A stretch of 55,414 bases of DNA from UBA4660 sp034408895 (GTDB taxonomy: Bacteria > Bacteroidota > Bacteroidia > Flavobacteriales_D > Sanyastnellaceae). Position numbers and translations under genes: made by a program. The stretch is taken from assembly GCA_034408895.1 (NCBI GenBank), contig JAWXCI010000083.1, positions 1-55,414 on the forward strand, read 5' to 3'. Each line of letters opens with the position of its first letter. Positions within the stretch are counted from its first letter, which is position 1. The notes below the pieces were generated by a model. The model had not been told where the DNA came from and made no database searches. It saw only the letters and a list, made by a program, of their open reading frames with translations. Shown here piece by piece: positions 16,919 to 26,908 of this stretch.

Positions 16919-18163
16919 TTAGTGGCCTGGCGCTGCTTGTAAGGAGGCTATCGGCTGCGCGGATAAAGTGGAATCAGCGGGGGTGCTACCGGGAGTTTCT
17001 GCCGGTGAAGCTTCCGTGGCTACATATGTTTTCTGCTGATTTATCCAGTTGTCATAATCGGCTGCGGTATGTACAATAATTTTTGTCTGCATATTGAAAT
17101 GCTTCGCTCCGCAAACCTTGTTGCATAAAAGGATGTAGTCGAAGCTAGGATCCTTGAGTGTCTCACGCATCTCGGCAGTAGTTATGGTGGGAGTCATTTT
17201 AAAACGAGTAGGCACCCCCGGCACGGTGTTCATCTGTGCCCTAAAGTGCGGCATGTAGGCGGAATGAATCACATCCTGCGATGTAAAAATAAATTCTATT
17301 TCCCTATTTACAGGCAGGTGCAATTCCAGGGTAATGATATCATCCTTCCCTGCTACCCAAGCGCTGAGTCCTTGTTCCTCGCGTTCACCCAAGTCCAGCA
17401 ATCTTTGTTTTTGTCGCTGCCATTTGTAAATCTGGTTTTCCATGGCCTCAATCCGCAACTCCGGCAACTGTGCTCTATTAGTGTTTATTGAATCGGTGTA
17501 TTGCGCAATTTTTCCGTCAATCTCACCAAGCATAGTGTTCATTCCGTCTTCGGTAATAATGCCCAACTGATTCATGGCTGAAATCATGTTTACGTTAGCA
17601 GTCCCAAAAACTTTATCCTCACCAGGGTAGCGAACAAGCCAATTGAATTGCTTAGAATAAAGTTCAATGCGCATTGAATTTTCGCCTGCCGGACCAGTCA
17701 TCTTGTTCCAGGTAATAAGTCCGTATATAATTACCACGGCCATAAACGCTCCCGGGATTAATGTCCACAACATTTCAAGCCTGTTGTCATGAACCTGGAA
17801 CCAGGCCTTGCGGTCTTTGCGATAGTAGTACTTGAAACTTACCCAGAACAGCGCACCGTTAATCAAAAAGAATGCACCCGTAATAAACCAAATATTAAAC
17901 GACATCAGCTTATCCACATCCACACCGTGTTCCGATGCAGGGGGCGGCAAGTAATTGCCGTAGCGGATATAAAGTACAATGGTTGAAATAAAGAACACAA
18001 TCATCCACACCATCATTAGCCATGCGTTCATCTTATTGTCCGCATTGGTTATTTCCTCTTCCCTGGACTGGCGCAATGTTCGCGTAAGTTGGTTAACCTT
18101 GGTGAGCTGGACTATGGCGATTATCGCCAGCACCAGAACCAGTATTATCAGAAGCTTCATCAT
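16919..18163 (-). CDS. ctaC: cytochrome c oxidase subunit II
   Basis: The 414-residue protein carries the CuA centre that accepts electrons for subunit I. The ligands are His300, Cys347, Cys351, His355 and Met358 in CNKVCGAKHFNM. The usual middle residue of CxExC is Glu; here it is Lys (only a backbone carbonyl binds there). Besides the two standard membrane helices there is an extra N-terminal hydrophobic segment (2-20). An insertion of about 90 residues (183-272), largely charged with coiled-coil character, splits the cupredoxin domain. The C-terminal 35 residues are rich in Ala/Pro/Ser/Thr. No haem c domain is fused. Confidence 0.94.
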   Translation of the reverse strand: MMKLLIILVLVLAIIAIVQLTKVNQLTRTLRQSREEEITNADNKMNAWLMMVWMIVFFISTIVLYIRYGNYLPPPASEHGVDVDKLMSFNIWFITGAFFLINGALFWVSFKYYYRKDRKAWFQVHDNRLEMLWTLIPGAFMAVVIIYGLITWNKMTGPAGENSMRIELYSKQFNWLVRYPGEDKVFGTANVNMISAMNQLGIITEDGMNTMLGEIDGKIAQYTDSINTNRAQLPELRIEAMENQIYKWQRQKQRLLDLGEREEQGLSAWVAGKDDIITLELHLPVNREIEFIFTSQDVIHSAYMPHFRAQMNTVPGVPTRFKMTPTITTAEMRETLKDPSFDYILLCNKVCGAKHFNMQTKIIVHTAADYDNWINQQKTYVATEASPAETPGSTPADSTLSAQPIASLQAAPGH

Positions 18164-18203
18164 GTCTTATTTCAGCAGTTTCTTAATCTCTTTTCAAAAA
18201 AAA

Positions 18204-19424
18204 TCAAATGTGGTGATTCTCGCTCTCTTTCAGGTAAGGATGATTTACCGGAATAAGCGGTGCTTTGCCTAGGTTGGTAAGCACCGAATAAATAAACAAT
18301 CCCAGGAAACCGAGGAAAGTTCCAACTTCAAACCAACCTGAAAAATGCCAGTGCGACCCATTGGTTCCAGGAACCACAGCCATCCACAAATCGAAGAAGT
18401 GGCCGAGGAAAAGTATAGCTCCCACGCGGGTCAGGAATTTGTAATTGCGCTTTGCATCACGAGCAATCATGGTATAAAAAGGGATGGCAAAGTTCACAAA
18501 GAAGATGATCCACATGGGGCCTTCCAATCCGTACATCCTGCGTTCCATAAAGTATTTTGATTCCTCATAGATGTTGGCATACCATATCAGCATGTATTGG
18601 CAAAACCAGAGGTAACTCCACAACATAGAAATGGCGAACATCCATTTTCCCATATCATGGAAATGCGATTTGTTCACATGCGGGAAATATCCTTTTTGCT
18701 TGAGCCACACAAGGAGCATCACAGCGAAGATGATGCAAGTAACCCACATGCCTGAGAAGATGTACCACCCGTACATGGTGGAGTACCAATGTGTATCAAT
18801 TGACATCAGCCAGTCCCATGCAATGGTGGACGAGAACACCGCGAAGAACACCAGGAACAATGCACCCCTCCGATATTGCTTTTTGTGCAACTCAATGGAA
18901 TACTGTTGGTCTTCCTGCAACGACCATTTGCGAAACGCCCTTGCGAACAAAAGAAAAACGGTGGTGTAAATAATCGCTCGAAGCCAGAAGAACCAGGGCG
19001 AAAGCCACGGCTGTTTTCCGGCAATAATTGCATCGTAATGATCACTTTCAGGATTCACTACTTCGGGATCCATCCAGTGATACAAATGATGAACCTGGAA
19101 TTGGCCGAGCAGCAACACAAACAGAATTATCGGCAAACCGATTTTCAGGTAGCCGAACATCGCTTCAAAAATTCTTTTTATCTGGGAAGACCATCCCACC
19201 TCTGCAGCATATTGCACAGCATAAAAGAAAAGTGCTCCCAGTCCAACAGCTACAAAAAAGAAAGAACACACAAGAATTATTGCCCACCAATATTGATGGT
19301 TATGCGAGTGGTCGGTTGCGAAGCCAAGTCCGAGACTAAGCGCACCTATAGCCATCAACACGAAGCACCATGTTTTTGTTCGTGACGGAAATTGAAATGT
19401 ATTGATATCGTGTGCCATTGGCAA
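18204..19424 (-). CDS. actF: alternative complex III subunit ActF
   Basis: The 406-residue protein has about ten membrane segments and belongs to the quinol:cytochrome c oxidoreductase membrane subunits that pair with ActC. The start could be ATG 19424 or ATG 19418 (MAHDINTF). It is identified by membrane topology, size and position: ActA-E lie directly upstream in the order known from Rhodothermus and Flavobacterium. The final segment (SVLTNLGKAPLIPVNHP) faces the cytoplasm in known complexes. It lies 40 bases before coxII. Confidence 0.9.
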   Translation of the reverse strand: MPMAHDINTFQFPSRTKTWCFVLMAIGALSLGLGFATDHSHNHQYWWAIILVCSFFFVAVGLGALFFYAVQYAAEVGWSSQIKRIFEAMFGYLKIGLPIILFVLLLGQFQVHHLYHWMDPEVVNPESDHYDAIIAGKQPWLSPWFFWLRAIIYTTVFLLFARAFRKWSLQEDQQYSIELHKKQYRRGALFLVFFAVFSSTIAWDWLMSIDTHWYSTMYGWYIFSGMWVTCIIFAVMLLVWLKQKGYFPHVNKSHFHDMGKWMFAISMLWSYLWFCQYMLIWYANIYEESKYFMERRMYGLEGPMWIIFFVNFAIPFYTMIARDAKRNYKFLTRVGAILFLGHFFDLWMAVVPGTNGSHWHFSGWFEVGTFLGFLGLFIYSVLTNLGKAPLIPVNHPYLKESENHHI

Positions 19425-19442
19425 TGTATGAAATCGATTGAA

Positions 19443-20159
19443 TTAACCAGTAACTTTTGCTTTATCTACGGGTGCAACAGTGGCAGGGCTTGCGATTGGA
19501 ACAATTAAAATGTCATTCGCATCATAAGTGGGTTCGGGTATTCCCTTTTGCAACAATTTAACCCACTCAATCACTTGCCATCTTTCTTTTTGGTTGAGCA
19601 ATGATGAATGAGGCCCCATTAATCCCTTGCCATGAGTAATGGTATGAAACATCTTCCCTTCAGGCAGTTCTTTCAGTTTTACAGCGTAATCCGGAATACC
19701 AGTGATGAATCCGTTTTTAGAAATAGTGCCATCACCCTTTCCTGTTTCTCCGTGGCAATGCTTGCACATTATCATGTACAAATTTTTCCCCGCTTCAATA
19801 TGTTCTTTAGTTGAGGTAAGCGGGCTTTTCACATTTGTTCCTGCCAGTTCATAATCCTCCGGTGTGTTGGTCAAGGAATAGGGCATTACATAAATTGCAT
19901 TTTGAACTGAGCCGGTATAAGGTATTGTTCCCTTTGGTGGATTGCGAGAGAGCTGCCGCACAAAACCCATCTCGGTTTTACGCTCTTCTGTTAAATCAAT
20001 AGCTTCATTGGTTCCATAGTCAACATAAGCCTCCAGCGCTGGCGAGCGGTACATGTCCGGCATATACTCCACTCCCGGTGCATTGTAGTCAGTGGTGCAC
20101 GATGCCAACAGCATGGTTGCAACCCCTATCACTGAAAATATACTGGATGATTTTTTCAT
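19443..20159 (-). CDS. actE: alternative complex III mono-haem cytochrome c lipoprotein ActE
   Basis: The 238-residue protein has a lipoprotein signal (LLASC, Cys21) and one haem c site, CKHCH at 132-136; Met in GKGLMGPHS near 181 is a candidate sixth haem ligand. In the complex it is a periplasmic membrane-anchored cytochrome that takes electrons from ActA and passes them to the oxidase. The domain continues to about residue 205, and the tail is Pro/Ala/Val-rich. Confidence 0.93.
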   Translation of the reverse strand: MKKSSSIFSVIGVATMLLASCTTDYNAPGVEYMPDMYRSPALEAYVDYGTNEAIDLTEERKTEMGFVRQLSRNPPKGTIPYTGSVQNAIYVMPYSLTNTPEDYELAGTNVKSPLTSTKEHIEAGKNLYMIMCKHCHGETGKGDGTISKNGFITGIPDYAVKLKELPEGKMFHTITHGKGLMGPHSSLLNQKERWQVIEWVKLLQKGIPEPTYDANDILIVPIASPATVAPVDKAKVTG

Positions 20160-20168
20160 CGTTAATTC

Positions 20169-20705
20169 TTAATTGTCCTTGATGCTCAATTCATACATGC
20201 CTGTGGGTTGCAACAGGTCTTCAATATCCTGTGCCGGGAAACCAGGGTTCTGTTCTGTCGTTATTTCCATCACGAACTTGTCGTCCGTTGTCCTGGGATC
20301 GGGGTTGGTGGCAGGCATTCCTGGTAGTGTTCCATTGCGAAGCAGGAAAGTCAATGCCATTCCGTGGGCAGCGCAAAAAACCGAAAACTCAAAAATGACA
20401 GGAACAAAGGCTGGGGCATTTTCATACCATACAAAATTGGGTTTGCCTCCTATGTTTATGCCGCCCCAGTCGCTCACCATAAAGTACCACGTTCCCAATA
20501 TGGCAAGTGTGGTTCCAGTGGTGGCATAAAGAAATGCACAAATGGCAAGGCGGGTGCGTTTGATGCCAATGACGGGGTCGAGTCCGTGAATCGGGAATGG
20601 GGAATAAACTTCTTTCACACGTACGCCTTTGGCAACAAGTGAACGAGCCGCCTCCAGCAGTTTCTGCTCGTCATCATACATCGCGTGGATTACTTTGTTG
20701 GCCAT
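20169..20705 (-). CDS. actD: alternative complex III subunit ActD (DUF3341)
   Basis: The 178-residue protein has two membrane helices (about 51-72 and 100-122) and a short cytoplasmic N-terminal domain (ANKVIHAMYDDEQKLLEAAR), the form of the DUF3341 family that makes ActD. It sits between ActC and ActE with gaps of 20 and 9 bases. It has no cofactor and serves as a membrane scaffold in known structures. Confidence 0.92.
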   Translation of the reverse strand: MANKVIHAMYDDEQKLLEAARSLVAKGVRVKEVYSPFPIHGLDPVIGIKRTRLAICAFLYATTGTTLAILGTWYFMVSDWGGINIGGKPNFVWYENAPAFVPVIFEFSVFCAAHGMALTFLLRNGTLPGMPATNPDPRTTDDKFVMEITTEQNPGFPAQDIEDLLQPTGMYELSIKDN

Positions 20706-20725
20706 GTTTCCTTTTCTGTTTCGGA

Positions 20726-22111
20726 TTAATGGGGTGTCGTTTCGTTTTGTTTCTTGTAGCTCTCTCCTGAAGTTTTCAGGATGGATTTCAATTCGTTCAA
20801 TGCAATCACAGGGAAGAATCTCGCAAAAATCAAGAACATAGTGAAGAAGATTCCTATGGTGCCAATGAACAAACCAATATCAATGGAAGTGGCCTTGAAT
20901 TCGCCCCAGCCTGATGGAATATAAGAGCGGTGTATGGAAGTAACGATGATCACAAAACGCTCGAACCACATTCCAATGTTCACAATAATGGACATGATGA
21001 AAGTGAAGGCGAGGTTGGTCCTGAGTTTTTTGAACCAGAAAAGCTGTGGTGAAATAACATTACAAGTCATCATGCACCAATACGCCCAGGCCAACGGACC
21101 AGAAAAACGGTTGATGAAAGCATAAGACTCATACTCCACTCCTGAGTACCATGAAATGAACAACTCCGTGAGGTAGGCCACGCCTACTATGGAACCCGTA
21201 ACTATGATTACGATGTTCATATACTCGACATGCTTCACATGGATATAAGCTTCCAACCGCATTGTCTTGCGCATGATAAGAACCAGAGTAAGCACCATTG
21301 CAAAACCGGAGAAGATGGCACCGGACACAAAGTAAGGCGGGAAGATGGTGGTGTGCCAGCCCGGAACAACCGAAGTGGCGAAGTCCATGGATACAATGGA
21401 GTGAACCGAGAATACAAGAGGAGTTGCAACACCTGCAAGTACAAGCGAAACTTCTTCAAATCTTGTCCAGTGTTTTGCCCTGCCACTCCATCCGAAACTC
21501 AGTATGCTGTAAACTCTTTTCCAAGATGGTTTCACTAGCCTGTCACGAATAGTGGCAAAGTCAGGAATCAATCCCAAATACCAGAACACTAAGGACACCG
21601 TGAAATAAGTCGAAATGGCAAACACATCCCACATCAAAGCCGAGTTGAAGTTGGGCCAAAGGGTTCCCAAGGTATTTGGAAGTGGCAAAGTCCAGAATGC
21701 GACCCAAACACGTCCCATGTGAAAGACTGGAAATATTGCAGCCATCAATACTGCAAAAATGGTCATCGCTTCAGCCGATCTGTTGATGGCCATACGCCAA
21801 CGCTGACGGAAGAGGAGCAACACTGCCGAGATGAGTGTGCCCGCGTGACCAATTCCAATCCACCATACAAAATTGGTGATGTCCCATGCCCAGTCCACCT
21901 GGTTATTCAATCCCCAAACTCCTACACCCGTTCCCACCAGATATAAAATGCAGCCAATGCCATACAGCGCAACAATAGACGCAATGGTTAGCGCAATCTT
22001 CCATTGACGATGTGCTTTGCCTTCAATAGGAGCACATATATCATTCGAGATGTCATGATAGGTTTTATGACCTAGAACAAGCGGGGTTCTTACTGGGGAT
22101 TCTCTATACAT
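20726..22111 (-). CDS. actC: alternative complex III quinol-oxidising membrane subunit ActC (NrfD/PsrC family)
   Basis: The 461-residue protein has about ten membrane helices of the NrfD/PsrC type. In the complex it holds the quinol site on the periplasmic side next to the ActB iron-sulfur domain. The family character is clear from the helix pattern and from HAGTLISAVLLLFRQRWR near 95-112 and the FDFATS-like periplasmic segment near residue 245. It starts 13 bases after actB. Confidence 0.93.
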   Translation of the reverse strand: MYRESPVRTPLVLGHKTYHDISNDICAPIEGKAHRQWKIALTIASIVALYGIGCILYLVGTGVGVWGLNNQVDWAWDITNFVWWIGIGHAGTLISAVLLLFRQRWRMAINRSAEAMTIFAVLMAAIFPVFHMGRVWVAFWTLPLPNTLGTLWPNFNSALMWDVFAISTYFTVSLVFWYLGLIPDFATIRDRLVKPSWKRVYSILSFGWSGRAKHWTRFEEVSLVLAGVATPLVFSVHSIVSMDFATSVVPGWHTTIFPPYFVSGAIFSGFAMVLTLVLIMRKTMRLEAYIHVKHVEYMNIVIIVTGSIVGVAYLTELFISWYSGVEYESYAFINRFSGPLAWAYWCMMTCNVISPQLFWFKKLRTNLAFTFIMSIIVNIGMWFERFVIIVTSIHRSYIPSGWGEFKATSIDIGLFIGTIGIFFTMFLIFARFFPVIALNELKSILKTSGESYKKQNETTPH

Positions 22112-22124
22112 ATCCAGGTTATTC

Positions 22125-25100
22125 TTATGCGATGGTTTCTTTTAGGTTGCGCACTTTCGTCATATAGGAAACATTCGGTTGGGTACCCACTTCTTCAAGT
22201 ACGGAATAGCTGCGCACATCATCGTGGCTGGCCCGCACCTGAGATTTCTTGTCGTTGAGGTCGCCAAAAGTGATGGCGTGTGTGGGGCATGCCTCAGCAC
22301 ATGCAGTGAGTTTCGGATTGTCGGCCACCATTTTACCTGCCACTTTGTAAGCCGTTTTGGCGGCTTGAATACGCTGCTGGCACATGCTGCATTTTTCCAT
22401 TACACCGCGTGTACGCACTGTCACATCGGGGTTAAGAACCATACGCATCATATCGTCCTGAGCAGGATTCACCATGGCGAACTTGTCGTTGCCAACATAA
22501 TTAAACCAATTGAATCTGCGCACTTTGTAAGGGCAGTTGTTAGCACAATACCGAGTGCCTATGCAGCGATTGTAAGCCATATTGTTCAGTCCTTCGTTGC
22601 TGTGAACAGTTGCCGCCACAGGGCACACTGTTTCGCAGGGGGCGTGGTTACAATGCTGGCAAAACATAGGCATGTGTACCGTTTGCGGATTGGCCTCCGG
22701 GTCTTCCATGTCGCGGTAGGCGGCAATGGTTCCCAGTTTTTTCTGTTCTGATGTTTCATCCACTGTTGGAAAGTCGGAGGAGAAGTACCGGTCAATCCTC
22801 ATCCAGTGCATATCGCGGTGGCGAAGCACTTCGTCCTTTCCAACCACCGGAACGTTATTTTCTGTGTGACAGGCTGTGATGCATGAGCCGCAACCAATGC
22901 AGGAACTGAGGTCAATAGTAACTCCCCAGCGATGCCCAATATTTTCCACTGGATGCTCGGCCCACAGGTCGAAATCGCGAACTGGTCTTTTATCTTTATT
23001 ATTTATTTCATCGTCCCCGTTTACATCTTCGTGCACCGCCAGCGTTGCCATTTTGTTATACGATGCGGTGCCGCGTACTTTATCTTTTTCTGCCAGGTAG
23101 GTAGAAATAACAGTCTCGCGAACCACGGATGTACGACCCATTACAGTGGCCTGCATCTGGGTGGTGGCAAGTTTATATTCTTCAGTGGTTGCTTCCACTT
23201 TTACATCCAACGCTGTGTAAGAAATGGTGTTAGCACTAAGACTAGTCAATGGATAAGCGTTGCGACCAACGGTCATTTTCAGATCGCCATTCATCAGGTG
23301 GTCACCCTTGCGTCCAGTCTGGTAACACGCGTTACCGATTTTTTCGCCACCCTCACCTCTGCCATAGCCCAGCGCAATACCAATGGTTCCGGATTTTTGG
23401 CCGGGCGATGGAAATACCGGAAGTGAAATTTCTTTTCCACCGACTGTCACCTTAGCAACGTTGGCACAATCGCATTGTCCAATGTGAATGCTTAAGCCAA
23501 GTTTTTCCGCATCGGCCGGTGACATGGTGATATAATTGTCCCAAGTTACTTTGGTAATTGGATCGGGTGTTTCCTGCAGGTAGGGATTATTGGCATGATG
23601 ACCTGCGCCCAAGGTCACTTTTTGGTAAAGCGAAAGTTCCCATTCTCCGCCATTGGCTGAAGTTGCTTTTACAATGGCATCGTTGAGATTCATTGGATCA
23701 GCAACCATAAGTGGTGTTGAAGCGACTGCAGTCAAATCCTGGGCTACGGTGGGAATAGGTGGTGTAGCTGTAGGCGGAGTTTCAGCAATCATTGCAGAAG
23801 CGGCCCACGTCCCATTGTGCACCGCCATGTTCCATTCCATGTCGGTGGACATCATTGCAATATCGTATCCCGCATTACCGGTTTGGCGGATATAATCGTA
23901 AAAAGAAGAAGGATTATCTGCCCAACTGAGCAGACTCTCTTGTGCATATCGTGTGTTATAAAGGGGGGTAATGGCGGGCTGGCACAGGTCGGTTCGGCCA
24001 TCTATCGGTGTATAATCATTCCATGATTCCAGGTAGTGATGGTTAGGTGCAATGTATTTACAGCGATTCGCTGTTTCGTCAGCATAAAGGGAAAAGCTGA
24101 TACTGGTTTTCACTTTAGCCAATCCGGAATTGAATTTTGCTGCATCCACCCATGAGTAAGAAGGATTGCATCCGTAAACAATCAGAGCATCCACAGTTCC
24201 AGCATTCATTTCTTCTACCAATGTCTGCACGGCAGCATCATTTCCCCTGAAAAGATTCAGCGGTTTGCCCATGTCTATTGTAGAACCGTAGCTACCAACG
24301 GCAGAATTGATTCCGTTTACAATCATCTGCACATTGGGGTCATTGCTTCCAGCGACTACTAGTGCACTTCCGCTATTTGCTTTTAGTTCTTCAGCAATCC
24401 TACTGATTGCAGAGGCATCCACTCCGTCTATAGCAATTGCACTTCCACCGCTAACAGCAGCATACAGCGCAGCTGCCACTTTTCCTTCCTGAGAAGGTTT
24501 TATTGGGAATCGTTCATCAGCATTGGAACCCGTGAGCGACATCTGTGCCTCGAACTGGTAGTGTTTGCCCATGGAGCCTGAAGCGGGTTTACGCAATTCT
24601 CCATATTGGCTGGAATAAATGTTTGAGGTGAGCCACGTGCCCAGAAAATCGCAGCCAATCGCCACTATCACTTTGGCCTTTCCGAAATCATAAGATGGAA
24701 CAACAGCTTTTGTGTGCGTTGCGAGATTGGCCTTGGTAATTCCAGAATAAGAATAGGTGTCGTGCTGAATGTGCTGAACCCTGCCGGCATATTTCGCGCT
24801 GAATTCGTTGATGGCGCGTTGTGTACTCGGGCTTATGATGGTTTCCGAAAGTATCCTGATGTTGTTCGCTGATTGCAGCTCTGCTTTAATTGCAGCATCC
24901 AGAGATGACCAAGAAGTGCCCTGATTGGAAGCAACGGGGCCGCGAAGGCGGGCGCTGTCATAAAGTTCAATAACCGAGGCATTTATTCTTGAGTTCAATG
25001 CACCGCCCGCCCAACCATTTGCGGCATTACCCTTTACATAAATGGGGCGGCCTTCACGAGTTTTTACAAGAATATTCCCGTAGTCGTGGCCATCATAATA

Positions 25101-25391
25101 GGTAGAAGAATACCAATTGGCAACACCCGGTGTTATTTCATCAGGCCTTGTAACATAAGGAATGGATTTTACCACAGGAGTTTCGCACGAGGCCAGCGTG
25201 GCAGCTGTAATGCTGAAGCCCATAAACTTGAGGAAGTCTCTACGGCCGGTGTTGGTTTCCTTCAGTCGGCCGTCTGCAAGAAAATCCTCCACCGACTGGT
25301 CTTGCTGCATTTCATTGTTGAGGGATTTTTGAAATGCATCAGTGTGGTGCAGTTCATCCATTCCTGTCCAGTATTTTTTCGTCATTCCCAT
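22125..25391 (-). CDS. actB: alternative complex III large subunit ActB (molybdopterin-oxidoreductase-like plus 4Fe-4S domain)
   Basis: The product has about 1088 residues from ATG 25391 (MGMTKKYW). A longer frame reaches 25466 but would overlap actA and adds a non-conserved leader; ATG 25385 is also possible. A twin-arginine motif TGRRDFLK is at about 49-56, followed by a hydrophobic stretch and Cys69, which may be a lipidation site. The long first domain resembles molybdopterin oxidoreductases but in known complexes lacks the cofactor. The C-terminal part has the four-cluster ferredoxin pattern: CIGCGSCITACH, CQHCNHAPCETVCP, CIGTRYCANNCP, CSMC and ACAEACP. Electrons from quinol pass through it to ActA. 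Confidence 0.95.
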   Translation of the reverse strand: MGMTKKYWTGMDELHHTDAFQKSLNNEMQQDQSVEDFLADGRLKETNTGRRDFLKFMGFSITAATLASCETPVVKSIPYVTRPDEITPGVANWYSSTYYDGHDYGNILVKTREGRPIYVKGNAANGWAGGALNSRINASVIELYDSARLRGPVASNQGTSWSSLDAAIKAELQSANNIRILSETIISPSTQRAINEFSAKYAGRVQHIQHDTYSYSGITKANLATHTKAVVPSYDFGKAKVIVAIGCDFLGTWLTSNIYSSQYGELRKPASGSMGKHYQFEAQMSLTGSNADERFPIKPSQEGKVAAALYAAVSGGSAIAIDGVDASAISRIAEELKANSGSALVVAGSNDPNVQMIVNGINSAVGSYGSTIDMGKPLNLFRGNDAAVQTLVEEMNAGTVDALIVYGCNPSYSWVDAAKFNSGLAKVKTSISFSLYADETANRCKYIAPNHHYLESWNDYTPIDGRTDLCQPAITPLYNTRYAQESLLSWADNPSSFYDYIRQTGNAGYDIAMMSTDMEWNMAVHNGTWAASAMIAETPPTATPPIPTVAQDLTAVASTPLMVADPMNLNDAIVKATSANGGEWELSLYQKVTLGAGHHANNPYLQETPDPITKVTWDNYITMSPADAEKLGLSIHIGQCDCANVAKVTVGGKEISLPVFPSPGQKSGTIGIALGYGRGEGGEKIGNACYQTGRKGDHLMNGDLKMTVGRNAYPLTSLSANTISYTALDVKVEATTEEYKLATTQMQATVMGRTSVVRETVISTYLAEKDKVRGTASYNKMATLAVHEDVNGDDEINNKDKRPVRDFDLWAEHPVENIGHRWGVTIDLSSCIGCGSCITACHTENNVPVVGKDEVLRHRDMHWMRIDRYFSSDFPTVDETSEQKKLGTIAAYRDMEDPEANPQTVHMPMFCQHCNHAPCETVCPVAATVHSNEGLNNMAYNRCIGTRYCANNCPYKVRRFNWFNYVGNDKFAMVNPAQDDMMRMVLNPDVTVRTRGVMEKCSMCQQRIQAAKTAYKVAGKMVADNPKLTACAEACPTHAITFGDLNDKKSQVRASHDDVRSYSVLEEVGTQPNVSYMTKVRNLKETIA

Positions 25392-25438
25392 TTTTCTGGT
25401 TAGGTCCCGATTGTTACCGGGATCGTGTTTCGAGTTAA

Positions 25439-26836
25439 TCAATAATGACATTTTCCACATTCCCATCCTCCCAACTCCCTCACTGTAGCCTTTTCGTCTG
25501 CCAGGATTTTTCTCAACTCCTCGAGTCCATGGTCGCTGTTCACCATGCGGTCGTGCATTTCCAAGTAGTATTCGTTGCTGGTTTTGCCGGGCTCGATGTT
25601 AACTGTGGCAGTGTTGTGGCACTCAAGACACCAACCCATAGTAAGAGTTTGTTTGGTGAGTTTAATCAAGCCGGGAACATCCGTTTGCGCATTTATTTCT
25701 TCAATAGAAGCCTGCCTGCCAACGGTTAACATTTGCACCGGGCCGTGGCATTGTTTGCAGTCTATGCCTGCAATGCTCACATGGACATTGTGAGGGAATG
25801 TTACATGATCGGGCAGGTTGTGTACTTTGTTCCACACAATGGGGCCTTTTGCCAAACTATCGTTGTAGGCCATCTTCTTTTTATCAAATCCAATGGCATC
25901 GTAAATTTTTTGGATTTCTACTGAATCCGTTTCAGTTCCAGTTTGAACGGCTTTGTGGCAATTCATGCAGTCTGCTGCCGTTGGAAGGCCGGCATGTTTC
26001 GATTTGGAGGCGCTGCTGTGGCAGTATTGGCAATCAATTTCATTGGCACAAACGTGAACAGCGTGGGAAAATGCGATGGGTTGCGATGGTGTGTATTGTT
26101 CATACACACCAATGTTGAGCAGTGCTTTGTAACCCACTACCGACACATAAAGGAAAAGGAACAGGCTTATCAAAGAAACCAATACCACATTTTTCCACAT
26201 CCATGCGCGGGTAGCCTGCCAGTAGGTTCGGTCTTCTGACATCAGTGGCTTTCCTTCCCGTTCGCTTATGGCGTTGCGGAGGGAGCGTGAGATGTTGGCG
26301 GCTGAAACGGCTATAATGGCGAGAATAACACCGATAACAAGCCACCATGCCGTGGTACTACCGCTATTCTTTTCTGTAGCGGCAGCGTTCATGTCTTCCA
26401 ACGTGATGCACTCTTTGGTAACAACCTTATCCTTGCTGCCACCCGATCTCACGTAGGCCAAAATGTCTTTTATCTCGGCTTCCGTTACGGGCTGGCCAGT
26501 CATCATGCCGTACTGGGGCTTATACCGATCAACAATGCCTTTAACATAAGCATCGCCTGTGGCCAATGCTGCCACTGGATCGTTGATCCATTTCACCAAC
26601 ATGGCATCGGTGGATTTCCAGCGGCTTTCAACTCCCGCCAATGCAGGTGCCTGAAAATCTTTGTCAATTTTATGGCATGAGGAACAGTTGGAAATGAAGA
26701 GTGCCTTGCCCTTTTCAGGGTCGCCTTCATCGAAAATGGCTGCACCCGAAACCATGGGAATGGATAGTAAGAGGAAAAAGACTACGGAACGAAGCAACTG
26801 CTTTGGTCGGTCAGAACATTCGGAAACAGGCGTCAT
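25439..26836 (-). CDS. actA: alternative complex III multihaem cytochrome ActA with fused mono-haem domain
   Basis: The 465-residue protein has six CxxCH haem sites: an N-terminal one at 51-55 (CSSCH) in a fused cytochrome c domain, and five at 269-273, 290-294, 360-364, 403-407 and 460-464 in the cytochrome c3-like domain; the last ends two residues from the C-terminus. Two membrane helices lie at about 163-181 and 215-238. A signal-like segment at 15-33 suggests export of the first domain. It starts the operon, 43 bases after the -7 element of a clear promoter. Confidence 0.95.
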   Translation of the reverse strand: MTPVSECSDRPKQLLRSVVFFLLLSIPMVSGAAIFDEGDPEKGKALFISNCSSCHKIDKDFQAPALAGVESRWKSTDAMLVKWINDPVAALATGDAYVKGIVDRYKPQYGMMTGQPVTEAEIKDILAYVRSGGSKDKVVTKECITLEDMNAAATEKNSGSTTAWWLVIGVILAIIAVSAANISRSLRNAISEREGKPLMSEDRTYWQATRAWMWKNVVLVSLISLFLFLYVSVVGYKALLNIGVYEQYTPSQPIAFSHAVHVCANEIDCQYCHSSASKSKHAGLPTAADCMNCHKAVQTGTETDSVEIQKIYDAIGFDKKKMAYNDSLAKGPIVWNKVHNLPDHVTFPHNVHVSIAGIDCKQCHGPVQMLTVGRQASIEEINAQTDVPGLIKLTKQTLTMGWCLECHNTATVNIEPGKTSNEYYLEMHDRMVNSDHGLEELRKILADEKATVRELGGWECGKCHY

Positions 26837-26878
26837 TGCAGGGTTTTAAGGGAAGTGCATCCCGATTTTTTGCGCGGC

Positions 26879-26908
26879 CAAATTTATACCAGTGCTCACA
26901 CTGCCAAA
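26879..26908 (-). promoter_or_regulatory. Bacteroidota-type promoter of the act-cox operon
   Basis: On the minus strand TTTG (26908-26905) is followed after 18 bases by TAAATTTG (26886-26879), the -33 TTTG and -7 TAnnTTTG consensus of the phylum. Transcription would start near 26872, giving a leader of about 36 bases before the actA ATG. The rest of the gap 26837-27182 contains no gene. Confidence 0.75.
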
